A DNA stretch of 64,000 nt, from positions 17,165,166 to 17,229,165 of the forward strand of contig CM067365.1 of assembly GCA_034401795.1 (NCBI GenBank), given 5' to 3'. The DNA comes from Chaetoderma sp. LZ-2023a. Lineage: Eukaryota > Mollusca > Caudofoveata > Chaetodermatida > Chaetodermatidae. Under the pieces are notes generated by a model. That model saw only the letters and a program-made list of their open reading frames with translations. It did not search any database and was not told the DNA's origin. Position 1 is the stretch's first letter; every line of letters starts with the position of its first letter. The position numbers and the translations under genes were made by a program. Below are positions 1 to 10,789 of the stretch, piece by piece.

Positions 1-60
1 GAATGACTGGCTTTATAAGCAAGCTAGTCATTCCAGTGGACTGGGATATATTTTGAAACA
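1..60. repeat. Truncated copy of a piggyBac-like hairpin MITE
   Basis: The first bases form a hairpin around GAATGACTGGC and the complementary CTAGTCATTCCAGTGG. The same core lies in the TTAA-bounded elements at 2602-3320, 8810-9020 and 57980-58174. The left end lies outside the window. Confidence 0.5.
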
Positions 61-950
61 GGGTTTTTAAAATTTTGGTATGACTGGGATAGCAGGATTT
101 ATTTATTTTATTTGTTTATTTATTTATTTAGATGTGCTAAAACGATCTGACTGTTTTTGGAAACACTTGTAAATCAAACTATGCGCAAAAATATTCAGAG
201 CTTTTATTTTATTTGTACATTTTTTAAATTTCAGATTCCTAAGTTTCATTCCTTTTCGCATGACAACTGGTCTTCATACTGAAAAGCAATGATTGTATGT
301 ACATGATCCTTATTCCTTTCTTCTACAAATTTTAATCATTTGACATAAGTGCTTAAGAAAGGGTAATTAACCCCACTGACACCCACCCACCCAATCTAAA
401 TGAATAATTTGAATATAAAATCCATGCTGAAAAGGGTTAAGACTCTGGTATGAGTCCTGCAAGCTAGTATAATGGAGGTGTTGTTGTAACTTGACCAGCT
501 CTATCTAGCTTGCTTTGAAAGGTGATAATTGCCCATTCTACTAGATAAGAATTCTAGAATTAAAACTGCTATACAAGACTCAGAAAGTATGATGTAGTTA
601 GAGAGCAGTAAAGTACTATACATTGCCTAAGGAATTGTGCTGTAAAGTTTGTTTCATTCTATATATGCATTGATAATATGTGTGTTACATAAAACATAAA
701 ATCATGTGAATATTTTGAAAACCATGTGACTGAAAATTGTTGCTGCCTAAGAACACAACATATTCAGCAAAATTTTCAACATGTTCTAAAGATTTCATTT
801 CCATCTTCTTTAAAACCAGGCTGATTAAAACTGAGGATAACATGTGTGAAATGTACGTGCAATGAGTTACAGAAGATATGAGAAATCCGTATTAAATTTT
901 AATTTGTACTGTGCATGTACAATTGAATGTAAGAATTTATCAGAAATAGA
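61..950. other. AT-rich intergenic DNA, no gene seen
   Basis: No open frame with recognisable protein similarity, no tRNA-like fold and no clear repeat boundary apart from a short TTTA run near 100-130. Confidence 0.5.
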
Positions 951-1110
951 CACATAAGTATTTCAAAAAGTATTTGAAAATACTCAAATACATTAACAAT
1001 GTATTTAAATACAAATAGTTTTGCCATAAATACTTTTCAAATACAAATACTTTCAAATACCTGAGAAATGTATTTAAAATACTTCAAATACAAATACTTT
1101 TTTATTTGAC
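951..1110. repeat. AAATAC-rich short repeat array
   Basis: AAATAC and its complement GTATTT recur many times, with local inverted symmetry, and the block ends in TTTGACCCC. The layout resembles the subterminal hexamer arrays of the hAT-like elements at 2415-3824 and 8418-10724. No paired terminus or target duplication was found here, so a hAT origin is inference. Confidence 0.45.
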
Positions 1111-1295
1111 CCCATGAATACATAGCACAACTGAAAACTGGAAGTAATGTTCAGCACACAGTATTGTGACGATGAAGATCTGACCAAAGATGTGTAAATC
1201 TGGGGACGTAAACCTGCGGTCAGAAACATCTTATCAGCTACAGGGTAAATCTCTGGAAATAGTTAAAGAGGACTCTAAGGACATAGGTGAACTAA

Positions 1296-1800
1296 TTGAT
1301 GAAGAGCTCTCCTTCGAGAAGCATATCAGTGAAAGAGCTCTCCTTCGAGAAGCATATCAGTGAAAAAGCAAAAAAAGGCAACATCCATGTTCGCAATGAC
1401 CTGGAGAAGGTAACAGTGCACTTAGATCATGCTAGTTCCGTTTGGGCCCCATACAAAATTAAACACAGCGAACAACTAGAATCTATACAAAGGAAGGCAA
1501 CCAGGTAACTACCTGGAATAAAGGACTTGAGCTATCCAGAAAGGCTCAAGAAACTGAAGCTCCAAACACTGAGTTACAGGCATGTTCGAGGAGACATGAT
1601 AGAGATGTACAAGATGATCAGTTCGAAACATGATCAAGACTCATGTGATTTCATAAAAATGTGGTACGACATGACATCAAGATCTAGCAACTGTGGCAAT
1701 TCCAAAAAAGATATATCCACAAAGACCCAGGACATTATTCCACAAAAAAAATTCATTCACTGTACATGCTACACCAAACTGGAACAGCCTCCCTAACCAT
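1296..1800 (+). pseudogene. 3' end of a jockey/CR1-type LINE reverse transcriptase
   Basis: The plus strand encodes the C-terminal tail found after the catalytic core of many animal non-LTR reverse transcriptases. Recognisable pieces are LSFEKHISEKAKKGN, HASSVWAPYK, QLESIQRKATR, then in a second frame SYPERLKKLKLQTLSYR and VRGDMIEMYK. Two frames are needed, so a frameshift lies near 1505. A 31-base segment containing CTCTCCTTCGAGAAGCATAT is present twice in tandem at 1302-1364. The catalytic domain is absent. Dead, 5'-truncated copy. Confidence 0.75.
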
Positions 1801-2039
1801 GTTATTTAAGCTAAAATTCTAAACACATGCCTTATGTCTCCTTATGTCCAATCATGTATAATATGTCTGTATATTGTATTGTCATAAATGTTTTCTATCT
1901 CAGGGGTCCACAAGCACAGCCTCTAGTGGACTCCCTGTTATCTAATCATATTTGTAGTTTTTATATTTAGCAAGCGAATAAATCAAATCACAAACAGGCT
2001 AGATATTTTACTTACTTAGCAATACATAGCTATGTTTTC

Positions 2040-2409
2040 TGGTACAGGTCCTCAACTGTCCTCTTCACCAGATTCCATTTTCTTCATCTCCCAATGTTGT
2101 GTTTTGTTGCAACTTCTGATTTGCGCCTTGTAGTTATCACAGAGAATGTCTTGTGTGCTCTAGGCGATTTTTGAATGCGTTTACTGATGGTGCAGACACA
2201 GCCTCCTATGGTAGGTCATTCCAATTTTTCACTACTCTCAGTGAGAAGTAGTTTTGCCTTACTTTTGTAAGCTAATGTTGGCAGTTTTAGTTTTTTCAGT
2301 CTCTTTTTCAGGTATTTGTTTTGTGGCTCTTTGTTGTAATCCTTCTATCATATCCACATGTTTCATTTTGTATGGTGACCACACTGAGCTCGCGAAGTCA
2401 AGGTGTGTC
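2040..2409 (-). pseudogene. LINE 3' end, distal half split by hAT-like insertions
   Basis: Read on the minus strand, the frames give DFASSVWSPYKMKHVDMIEG, LQQRATK, LKKLKLPTLAY and WNDLPEEAVSAPSVNAF-like pieces, typical of the tail after the reverse transcriptase domain in CR1/jockey-type LINEs. The order continues directly from the RT fragment at 4288-4695 (ending SLVRTRLE), so the two were one copy before two transposons inserted between them. Several frameshifts and stops make it inactive. Confidence 0.7.
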
Positions 2410-2414
2410 TAGAG

Positions 2415-3824
2415 CAGGGATGGGGTCAATTCCATGTTATCAATTCCAATTCCACCTCAATTCATTTTATCAATTCCAATTCCACCTCAATTCATTTTAT
2501 CAATTCCAATTCCACCCAGACAAGTTCAATTCCAATTCCATTTGATCAAATCCAAGTCCAATTCCATACCAATACCTAAGATCAACATTGTTATATTTTA
2601 ACCCTTTAATGTCCATGTTTGGCCAAGAAAAACTAGATTTATCATTAGCAAATGTCCATTTGCAGGATAAGAGAAGACTATTTTTTAAATTTAACAATGC
2701 AATGACTGGCTCAGTTATGGAATCAGTCATTTCACTGGTAAATTTTCAAAAATAGTCTCAGGATACATATGATTCTTCCTCAAGACCATTGGCAGAAGCC
2801 ATTTTTGGCTGGCTTCTCTGTTAATATTTAAAACAATTAGAACAAAAAAATGTTGTTGCCAATAGGTAGTTATATCTTTCAGTCAAATTATTGTCCAAAA
2901 AGTCAACATTCAGCAGATGTTATTTTTTGTTCATTTGACTTAATTATAGCTTAATGCCGAGTTTTTCCTGATGAATAGGGCTAATGGTTAATGCCATGTC
3001 TAATTATTATAGATACATGTAAACCTTGCTATATAAATGTTTGCATTAAAAAGCATTAGAATACAATGTATATAGTACAGTACTGAGTGAGAGTACTGAG
3101 CACAATAATGTATTAAAGTTCATAGCATTTATCAGATCTTTATTTTCTCAAATCATTGGGCAAGAGATTATTTTTGAAAATTTATCACTGAAATTACTGG
3201 CTGTTATCCAGCTAGTCACTCCGGTGAAAAGTTTTCAAAAATAGTCTTCCATTGGCCTGCCAATGGTCATTTCTCAAACTCATTGCAGAAGGTGTTCTGG
3301 CTGGCTTAGGTGTTAAAGGGTTAAGGGCTAATTTGCTCATCACTGAATTATCAGTATCCCAAACTCTAGTCTTCAGACCAACGATATACATGTAACTAAG
3401 TTGTTAAAATTTATTTTAATGGAAACTGTTGCAGCCATATGAGACAAAAGCATTCAGTCAAATTAATTTTAAAATTTTCAATAAAGCATCTAATAATAGC
3501 TGGCATAATAAATATCATCAACCTGCATATAGAATGAAATGTGGTAAATGGTATCATATAGATCATTTAGGATGAAATGCATTAAGGGCATATAAAGAGC
3601 AATGTATAATTTACAGATACTACATATACATTTTATAGCCAACAATGTTCAGTAAATCTATGACAAATATGAATGGAATTGATTGGAATTGAATTGGAAT
3701 TTATCAATTCCGGTCAATTCAAACTATCAATTCCAATTCAGGTGTCTTAAAATTTATCAATTCGAATTCCGTAATTGAATTGGAATTGACTGATCAATTC
3801 CAATCGGAATTGACCCCAACCCTT
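2415..3824. mobile_element. hAT-like non-autonomous element with AATTCC subterminal arrays
   Basis: Starts CAGGGATGGGGTCAATTCC and ends GGAATTGACCCCAACCCTT, near-complementary ends. It is bounded by a perfect 8-bp duplication GTCTAGAG at 2407-2414 and 3825-3832. Just inside each end, AATTCCA units are repeated (about 2430-2570 and, inverted, 3665-3810). A piggyBac-like MITE sits inside at 2602-3320. No transposase. It inserted five bases into the left end of the outer element. Confidence 0.8.
2602..3320. mobile_element. piggyBac-like MITE with TTAA target site
   Basis: CCCTTTAAT at the left and TTAAAGGG at the right, each next to TTAA (2598-2601 and 3321-3324). The interior carries inverted copies of the block around GAATGACTGGCT / AGCTAGTCACTCC plus CCAAGAAAAACTAG-like flanks. 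TTAA duplication and CCC-type ends match piggyBac-derived MITEs. No coding capacity. Confidence 0.65.
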
Positions 3825-4287
3825 GTCTAGAGCTGGGCGATATTGGATTTTGGTAGACGGTAACGGTATCTGGGAAAATACAGCAGTATTACGGTATATC
3901 GTCTAGGTGATTGGGCCTTAGGCTTGCTGTCAAAATGGTCGCGTATTTTCATTTCACGGAAATAGAAAAAATTATTGGATGTTTTAGTGCTTATTATCAT
4001 GTTTATTATCATGAAACATTAAACAAAATGATTTAATTGAAGATAATATGAAGATAGCACACTGATACGACACACATGCAGATATATGGTAGTTTAGTCA
4101 AACTGATGAATTGACGTGACAATGAGACATATGACGGAGACTAGTTAAAGTTTATTTGGTGAATTTTTTAAATGAAAAATACAACTGACGGTATTGATGG
4201 TATCGTGGTATCAACGGTAATTATAAAAGAGACGATAACGGTAATATCGTGGTATTCCCGATATTATCGGGAAATCTCCCAGCTCTA

Positions 4288-4695
4288 GGCGTGTCCTCAC
4301 TAGACTTTTGTACAGGGGTATAAATGTTTCTTTATTTAAATACTGGAACGTTCTTCTTATTAGTGCCACTGCGTACATATAATTTGCTTTCTTTACTTTT
4401 TCGCTAATGTTGTCTTCAAAACTGAGATCTGAGTCAATGATTACACCGATATCCTTTTCAAAATTTGCCTTTTGTAGTATATTTCCATGCAGTGTGTATT
4501 CTCTTTGTGGCTCTGTGGCGTTTCCCCCAATTTGCATGTGTTTACATTTGTCTGGGTGGAATTGTAATAGACTAATAGCCATGTATTACTCCATTCCGTC
4601 ATTACGACGAGGTCTTTCTGCTCAGCTGGTCATCATCTCCTTTAATGCTCTTAAATATCTTGGCGTCATCAGCAAAAAGGTACATTTCGTATGAT
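4288..4695 (-). pseudogene. LINE reverse transcriptase fragment (FADD core and downstream)
   Basis: Minus-strand frames give FADDAKIFKSIKGDDDQ, the catalytic motif C region of a non-LTR reverse transcriptase, near 4610-4680. Downstream are LLQFHPDKCKHMQIGG, YTLHGNILQKANFEKDIGV, LSFEDNISEKVKKANY and FIPLYKSLVRTRLE. The reading is interrupted at 4288 by the hAT-like pair and continues at 2409. Same family as the copy at 1296-1800. A stop follows KTSS near 4600. Confidence 0.8.
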
Positions 4696-4859
4696 AATAT
4701 AACCCGAAGTCAAAAAGCAAATACTGTAAATGAAGATCTGGAGTCCAGTGAAAATGACATGTAGGAGCCTGAACTGGAAATCAACAATAACCATATGTAA
4801 CCGGTATGTTTATACTGGACGAAGGGGTTAAGTCCTGAGTCCAGATCTTCTTTCTCTTC

Positions 4860-5110
4860 ATCTTTTGCTACATTAACTGATGTGTTGTGTCTTGTAGCAG
4901 AGATCTCTAAACCGATATTGCATCTCTCCTGCCCAGTGTTTGTCAAGTTTTGCTTCAAAGGCATTTACAGTTGGCGCACTCACAACTTCTTCTGGCAGAC
5001 TATTCCACCGTCCACGGATCGGCTATTTTGATACACAAGCTGTGTTGCCTTAGCTGACTGTTAGCTCCATCTTGTAAATTTTCAAATGGTGTCCTCGGGT
5101 CGCAGAAACA
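4860..5110 (-). pseudogene. LINE C-terminal tail fragment
   Basis: On the minus strand one frame reads WNSLPEEVVSAPTVNAFEAK then LDKHWAGEMQYR, the very end of CR1/jockey-like LINE proteins. Frames shift upstream and downstream. It is the 3' end of a separate copy from the fragment at 4288-4695. Confidence 0.65.
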
Positions 5111-5539
5111 ATAAGTGACTTAACTTAATATTATTAGTTTTTCGAAAACTGATAACATTTTAAATTGCTCTTACAGAAAAGCATATTAACCAGATATTGA
5201 ATGTATTTGTAGCAAACTAGCCATAGTAAAGTAATCTTAACCTCGGATTTCGTTCCTGGTCGGTTTCTCCGCACAATTAGGGTAGTTTCATTTTTTGACA
5301 TTTTCACCATTTTTTTCTTCCTGTTCGGTTCTGTTCATGTAGATCCCGTCCGTAGGAGATATTCCTCCAGACGACCATCTCAATATGAGAAATATAAAGA
5401 AGTGCATGCAATTTTCGGAGTTAGACTACCTTAGGTCTATATAATTAATGCTGGCAAATGCAAAGTAATTCATAATGGGAAGAAAAAGCCTGGCCTAAAA
5501 TATCATATGGTATCAAATGATCATGAGTACAGCCTGACA

Positions 5540-6264
5540 CGTGAATAATTCAGCTTTTGTTGCTTCAACTATTGTAACTGGCAGTCAATTCCACTCTGGT
5601 ACTACTCTATTTGCGAAAAAGTGCTTGCGAATATCTTTGTTGATGCGATTTGTGTTGAGCTTGAACCTAGCTATGACCTCCGGCCTGTGTAATACTGGAC
5701 GGTTAGAAAAAGTAGTCCTTATCAATATTATATAGATCCCTGATGAGCTTGAATGTTTCAATTAAATCTCCTCCAAATCATCTATATTTCAGTGACATTA
5801 GGTTTAGGGCTTCAAGTCTTTCCATGTAGCTATACTCTTTGATTTGTTTGACAAGTTTTGTTGCTCCGCACTTACCTCTTTCTAATAGGTGTGCTTGACT
5901 TTTCAATCTTGGTGACCATGCCAAGTTGCAGTATTCGAGAATATGTCTCACTAGAGACTTGTACAAGAGAGTGAAAGTAGATGGGTGAATGTCGGATGGT
6001 GTCTTGATTACTCCTATTGTGCTGTTCGACTTGGATACGATATTCGCTATATGTAATTCAAAAGAAAGGTTTCTGTCAATATGCACTCCCTAGTCTTTTT
6101 CTTCCTCTGATTTTAATACAGAGTGCATATCGCATGCATCTGTCATACAGTATTTGGTTAGAGGTATTTCTGCCGAAGCGTCTGACATGCGTTTTGTCTG
6201 TGTTGAACGATAGTTGCCATATCTGCGACCAATTACATACTTTGACTATGTTGTCCTGAATCAT
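5540..6264 (-). pseudogene. LINE reverse transcriptase 3' portion, third minus-strand copy
   Basis: Minus-strand pieces in order: NIVKVCNWSQIWQLSFNTDK, HVRRFGRNT, then MHIDRNLSFELHIANIVSKS, LLYKSLVRHILEYCNLAWSP, ATKLVKQIKEYSYMERLEAL, and finally FKLNTNRINKDIRKHFFANR. This is the thumb and tail of a non-LTR reverse transcriptase of the same broad group as the neighbours but a more divergent family. Frame changes near 6080 and 5770 mark it as dead. Confidence 0.75.
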
Positions 6265-7937
6265 ACTGGTAATAAACGTTTTTTAAATGTGTGTGTATAC
6301 ATGTATTATATTTATAAATGGATAACCAATGAATAATTTCATATGTAAGCCTGTTTTATAGAACGACACCTTATGCAGTTATGGCTACATATTGCATTAT
6401 ATAGCAGTTATTGTAGGTTCAAAAACTAAGTAATGGCATTTGAGCTGATTTTAATCAACGTTTTAAATGTGTGTATACATGTGTAGGAATACAGTACTTG
6501 AGTGAGTCCGAGTAACTGTGGGGTGGCCTATTACATTGTCATAGTATAAGCAGAATAATTGAGATATCACAATTTTCTAAAATAAACCAAAATATTATTG
6601 TTGCAAGAGGAAAGTGCCTCGTGCAGGCCTCTGTCACAGGAAAATGCCTTCAATGCCGAAGCGGAGGAAGAGAGCTAGCAAAAAGGGCCACTCTGTTGTT
6701 CAAACCTATGCTAAGTGTAGTGTGAGTCAACCTAGTGAAATTATAATTAATGTGATGCACGCTGTATTACGTGAAGATGGAGTGGATGATTTCCATAGAA
6801 TTCAACACCACCATCTTCTGTAAGTCCAAGATACTGTATTGGTAGTTGCCTCTTTTATTTATGCGGTCCTTCTGCTAAATCCTAAACTACCAGTTAGTTG
6901 TTATATTTATATCCCAGCTTTGGTCGCAAGTGGCAGAAATTTCTACCTATCTTTGATACATGGGTCTGACTGGTGAAGAAGCTCGGTTTCCCTAAGGTCA
7001 CACTCCGGAGCATCTCCCTCAGAAAGGCAGTGAGTGGACAAGTTATGGAGTGACAGCTTCAGAATCACATAACGATCCAGTTACATATCACACGGCACCC
7101 ACATACAACATCAGTAGGACAAGTCAATATTACACAAGCAATTTGAAAAGCACAAAAGTTTATGGCTGGGAGTGAGAGGCAGATATCCATCTCTAGTGAT
7201 CTTTCCGTGAGGGTGTGGTGGGTTCCAAGACCACACCCAGTCAGTGTACAGAGTTAGATGGAGATCTGCGTTCTATCCATCGCCCAGTGTGTCAGAAGCG
7301 GACCATCTAAGATCCGGCTCCGGTGACTAACATTTGCCTGTCATTAGGGTTAAGTTTCAGGAGGTCCAGAGATGCACTGCTAACTCGTTAAAATAAATAT
7401 ATTTTCGCAGTGCTTCCTACTTTGGCGGGGTTATCTATGCTAACTGGTATCCAAAGATGCTGAGGAGGTGTATGCGAAATCAACACTTTGGTCTTCACCG
7501 CTTGGAAACCCCAATAGTTTCCCAAGTCGGATCATGCCACGTGGCGATGGGACTTCCAGACACTTAATAATCCTTGCAGCTGGAGGAGCATAGGAAGAGA
7601 CAATAACTCAATATAATAAGAGGCTCTAAGGTAACTGGCCAATTTACACAATCTAGCCAGTGTGCGGTGTTACATATCTGCTACATCTGGAAAAGAGGCT
7701 TACACAAATGACTCCTAAGGAGCGGTTGTCCCTAATTACTTTTGAACCTATCCTATCGAGCTAGAATAACCAGGTTTAGTCATCGATCACATGTCAGGTT
7801 CGCGCAATGAGAACATGAACAGTGACCTCAGTCTAAAATTGATGCTGGGGGAAAAGTGATGCAGATTTATTGTTGCTGTATAGTATAGTTTAGCGTACTG
7901 CGGTCCTAGTATTTTATATCAAATAAACAAAACAAGT
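6265..7937. other. Intergenic DNA without recognised gene
   Basis: A 69-codon open frame at 6614-6823 begins with a lysine/arginine-rich stretch (KRRKRASKK) but has no recognised similarity, no clear splice context and may be chance. The rest holds no array, hairpin or similarity I can name. Confidence 0.45.
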
Positions 7938-8162
7938 AACTAGGATGGCTGCTGCCATATATATAAACTAACTATCACAGTATTGACAATAAATCAGGTC
8001 ATAGGACCTTGCGATGCTTGTTAGTCATAAGCACAAAAAAATAAGGATAATATTTACATTAAAGATATAAATTATAAAATGCGATGTCAGACGACCGGTC
8101 GGTACCTATTAGTCATCGGTACCTGTAAAGAAATGAATAAATATAATAATACAAAAATATAG
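7938..8162 (+). repeat. 225-bp direct repeat, copy 1
   Basis: Starts AACTAGGATGGCTGCTGCCA and ends AATACAAAAATAT. Copy 2 is at 12619-12842 in the same orientation with only scattered substitutions. Both include GACGACCGGTCGGTACC. No open frame shared between copies. Confidence 0.85.
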
Positions 8163-8444
8163 CTAAATGAGTACCTATTAGTCATCGGTAAGGAAAGAGT
8201 TCATAAGTCACCATGGATGATGCATTACAGATGAGGAACGCGAGATGGCATGATTCTGAAGTTGCTGGGAAATCTCCGCAGGCGAACTGTTGATGCGGCT
8301 CACTCTCAAGGATGGTGAAAAAGAACGATTATAGTTGCGGATGTCCATTAGATAGTCAGAATAGCTTATACAAATAATTTAAGCAGAATATTGGAAAGTT
8401 CCCTACTGTATTGGAAGCAGGCTTGGGTCCAGGTGCAGGGTATT

Positions 8445-8620
8445 GCATTTAAATGCAAATGCAAATGTTTGTAAATGATTCAAATGCAAATGCAAGTGCA
8501 AATGCAGCCTAGCGCCATTGCATTTAAATGCAAATGCAAATGTTTTGCAACTTATGCAAATGCAAGTGCAAATGCAAATGCAAATGCAAATGCAAATGCA
8601 TTTGCAAATCCATTTGAATA
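8445..8620. repeat. AAATGC subterminal array, left
   Basis: Roughly twenty AAATGC or AAGTGC hexamers with a few interruptions, directly inside the left end of the hAT-like element. Mirrored by the array at 10535-10715. Confidence 0.85.
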
Positions 8621-8809
8621 TTTGGGCATACGTCTCGGGTACTGAAATTTTGAGTATGCATCTGCCATCTATGTATCTGCTGGTAGTGACTATTTTTGGT
8701 CAAACATTTTGCAGACCAAGAGAAGACTATTTTTGAAATTTTGCCACTGGAATGACTGTCTCGCTTATTGAACCAGTCATTCCAGTGTATTTCACCATTA
8801 ACACTTTAA

Positions 8810-9020
8810 CCCTCGAATTTAAAAAAAAAAGGTTCGATTTCCTCAAAGAAAATGTCTATTTGCAGACCAAGAGAAGACCTTTTAAAAAATTTACCACTGG
8901 AATGACTGGCTCGGTTATCCAGTCATTCCAGTGGTAAATTTTCAAAAATAATCTTCGGTTGGTATGCAAATGGGCATTTCTCGAGACCACTACAGAAGCC
9001 GTTTTTGGCTGATACGAGGG
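8810..9020. mobile_element. piggyBac-like MITE with central hairpin
   Basis: CCCTCGAATTT at the left and CGAGGG at the right, each flanked by TTAA (8806-8809, 9021-9024). The centre folds back: CCACTGGAATGACTGG followed by CCAGTCATTCCAGTGG. Non-coding. Confidence 0.75.
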
Positions 9021-10534
9021 TTAAAGGTTTGAGGGGCAACCATTAAAGCATTGAATTTTCAGATTCATAAATATTATGTTGACTATTTTGAAGGGTAATT
9101 TCATTGATAGACATTGCACCCTATGGAAGCAACATGTGTCAGTCAAATTACTTTCAAAATAATTATCAAATATTATGTTCAATATTTTGAAAGAAATTTT
9201 ATTGATAGCTGCTACTGCGCCTATAGCAGCAACAGATTCCAGTCAAATTACATTTAAAATAGTTATCAGCGTATTCAATATCTGTATGAATTTAACAAAT
9301 ATTCTGTTGAATATTTTGACGATAATTTGATTGGCAGCTGTGGGTCAAAGTTTCCAGTCAAATTTGTTTCAAATGTTTCACCAGCTTATTCAAGACATGA
9401 ACTAAGATTCTGGCACTTCTAGGTTAAAATGTGTAAATGGTAACTTTGTCGAGATCATCTTAGTCACACATGGCTGCGTATGTGCTTATAGTCGGACTCA
9501 ATGACACTGGGCCATTCACAATGGGCGAACAGTAAATTAACACATCTCAACAGAATTAACAGCATCTATCATTTATTTATCTTTGTAAATGTCTATTTGC
9601 ATTCCAAGAAGATAATCTTTAAAATTTTGCAACAGTAATGACTGATTCGATTACCAATCCAGTCATTTCAGTCATAAATCTCCAAAAATTGTATTCTCTT
9701 ATAATGCAAATGGACATTCAAAAGGTCAATCTTGGCAACTAATGGATTAAGAGATTTCTGAATGAATGGAGTTAACACCAGGCTACCCTATACAGAGATT
9801 GGGCAACCAGAGATATATTACTAAGCTCACGCTAATTACTTTGAAAGGATCTTGACAAAGAATATACAGGGTACTGGTTGAGTAGATTGTACTGTAGTCA
9901 AAAGTGCTCGAGTGCTCGAGTGACCACATGTGTTTTGCGTCTAAAAGATTGTTGTTCTTTAACACAGATGATCATATGGATATTATTAATTTTCCTGAAT
10001 ATCACAGTATCGTGGTCCTCACAAATGCCCATTTGCAGGCCAAGAGACGACAATCACTAAGCCAATTATTTCAGTCGTCTTGTATGTATGTGTTAAAGGG
10101 TCAACACATTGGATTAGAGAATGGAGGCACCCATTCCTTACTATTTATAAGGTGTTGATATTTATTATGCACTAGAGATACGTTGCTGTAGCTTACCTCT
10201 GAAACAAATTAACCAAGATTTGTTGCCTTGCTAAGATCTCAACTGACTTAAGTCAAACTAATTTCAAAATATACATGACTTTGCATGTTTAGGTATATTT
10301 ATGGCTGAGAGCTACATGCTAAGAAATTCATAGTGAAATGTGTTAATAAATCATAGAGAATTACATTTCTAATTTCTAGCAACAGAAATGCCATTTTTAT
10401 GATTTAACAAATAATTATGTTGAATTTTTAGAAATTAATTTAACTGGGTGCTGTGGCTGCTATTTACAACAGCAGCAAGTTCCAATCAATTTTGAAAGAA
10501 ATACAAAATAAGAAAGGTAATGTTTTTGAAAAAA

Positions 10535-10715
10535 TCAAATGCATTTGAAAACTCAATTGCAAATGCAACCCTTTTCATATAAATGCAAATGCAAATGCAA
10601 ATACATGAGATTCAAATGCAAGCGCAAATGCAAATGCGTCAGAAACCTTATAATTGCATTTAAATGCAAATGCAAGTGCAAATGCATTCAAATGCAAATG
10701 CATTTGCACTTGTAC
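10535..10715. repeat. AAATGC subterminal array, right
   Basis: AAATGC hexamers again, next to the right end of the hAT-like element. Some units at the extreme end are inverted (CATTTGCAC), so the two element ends can pair. Confidence 0.8.
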
Positions 10716-10789
10716 CCAAGCCTGATCGGAAGTTTGAAAGTTGCCCATAACACAGATAGCTACAGTAGAAAGTTGTAATTATACAATGC

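Larger units (their letters stand above)
2410..4287. mobile_element. hAT-like non-autonomous element (outer), interrupted by a second
   Basis: The ends are TAGAGCTGGGCGATATT (2410-2414 continuing at 3833 after the inner insertion) and, read in reverse complement, TAGAGCTGGGAGATTTCC ending at 4287. The flanking 8-bp duplication is GGTGTGTC (2402-2409) and GGCGTGTC (4288-4295), one mismatch. Without the inner element it is about 460 bp and rich in GGTAT/ATACC foldback. No coding sequence. Eight-base duplications and short inverted ends are typical of hAT transposons; the superfamily call is inference from these. Confidence 0.7.
8418..10724. mobile_element. hAT-like non-autonomous element with AAATGC arrays
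   Basis: Left end CAGGCTTGGGTCCAGGTGCA; right end, reverse-complemented, CAGGCTTGGGTACAAGTGCA. The flanking 8-bp duplication is ATTGGAAG (8410-8417) and ATCGGAAG (10725-10732). Arrays of AAATGC lie just inside each end. The interior contains a piggyBac-like MITE (8810-9020) and hairpin-core repeats (9055-9300 and around 9590-10090). No transposase. Same architecture as 2415-3824 and 25483-27421. Confidence 0.8.
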
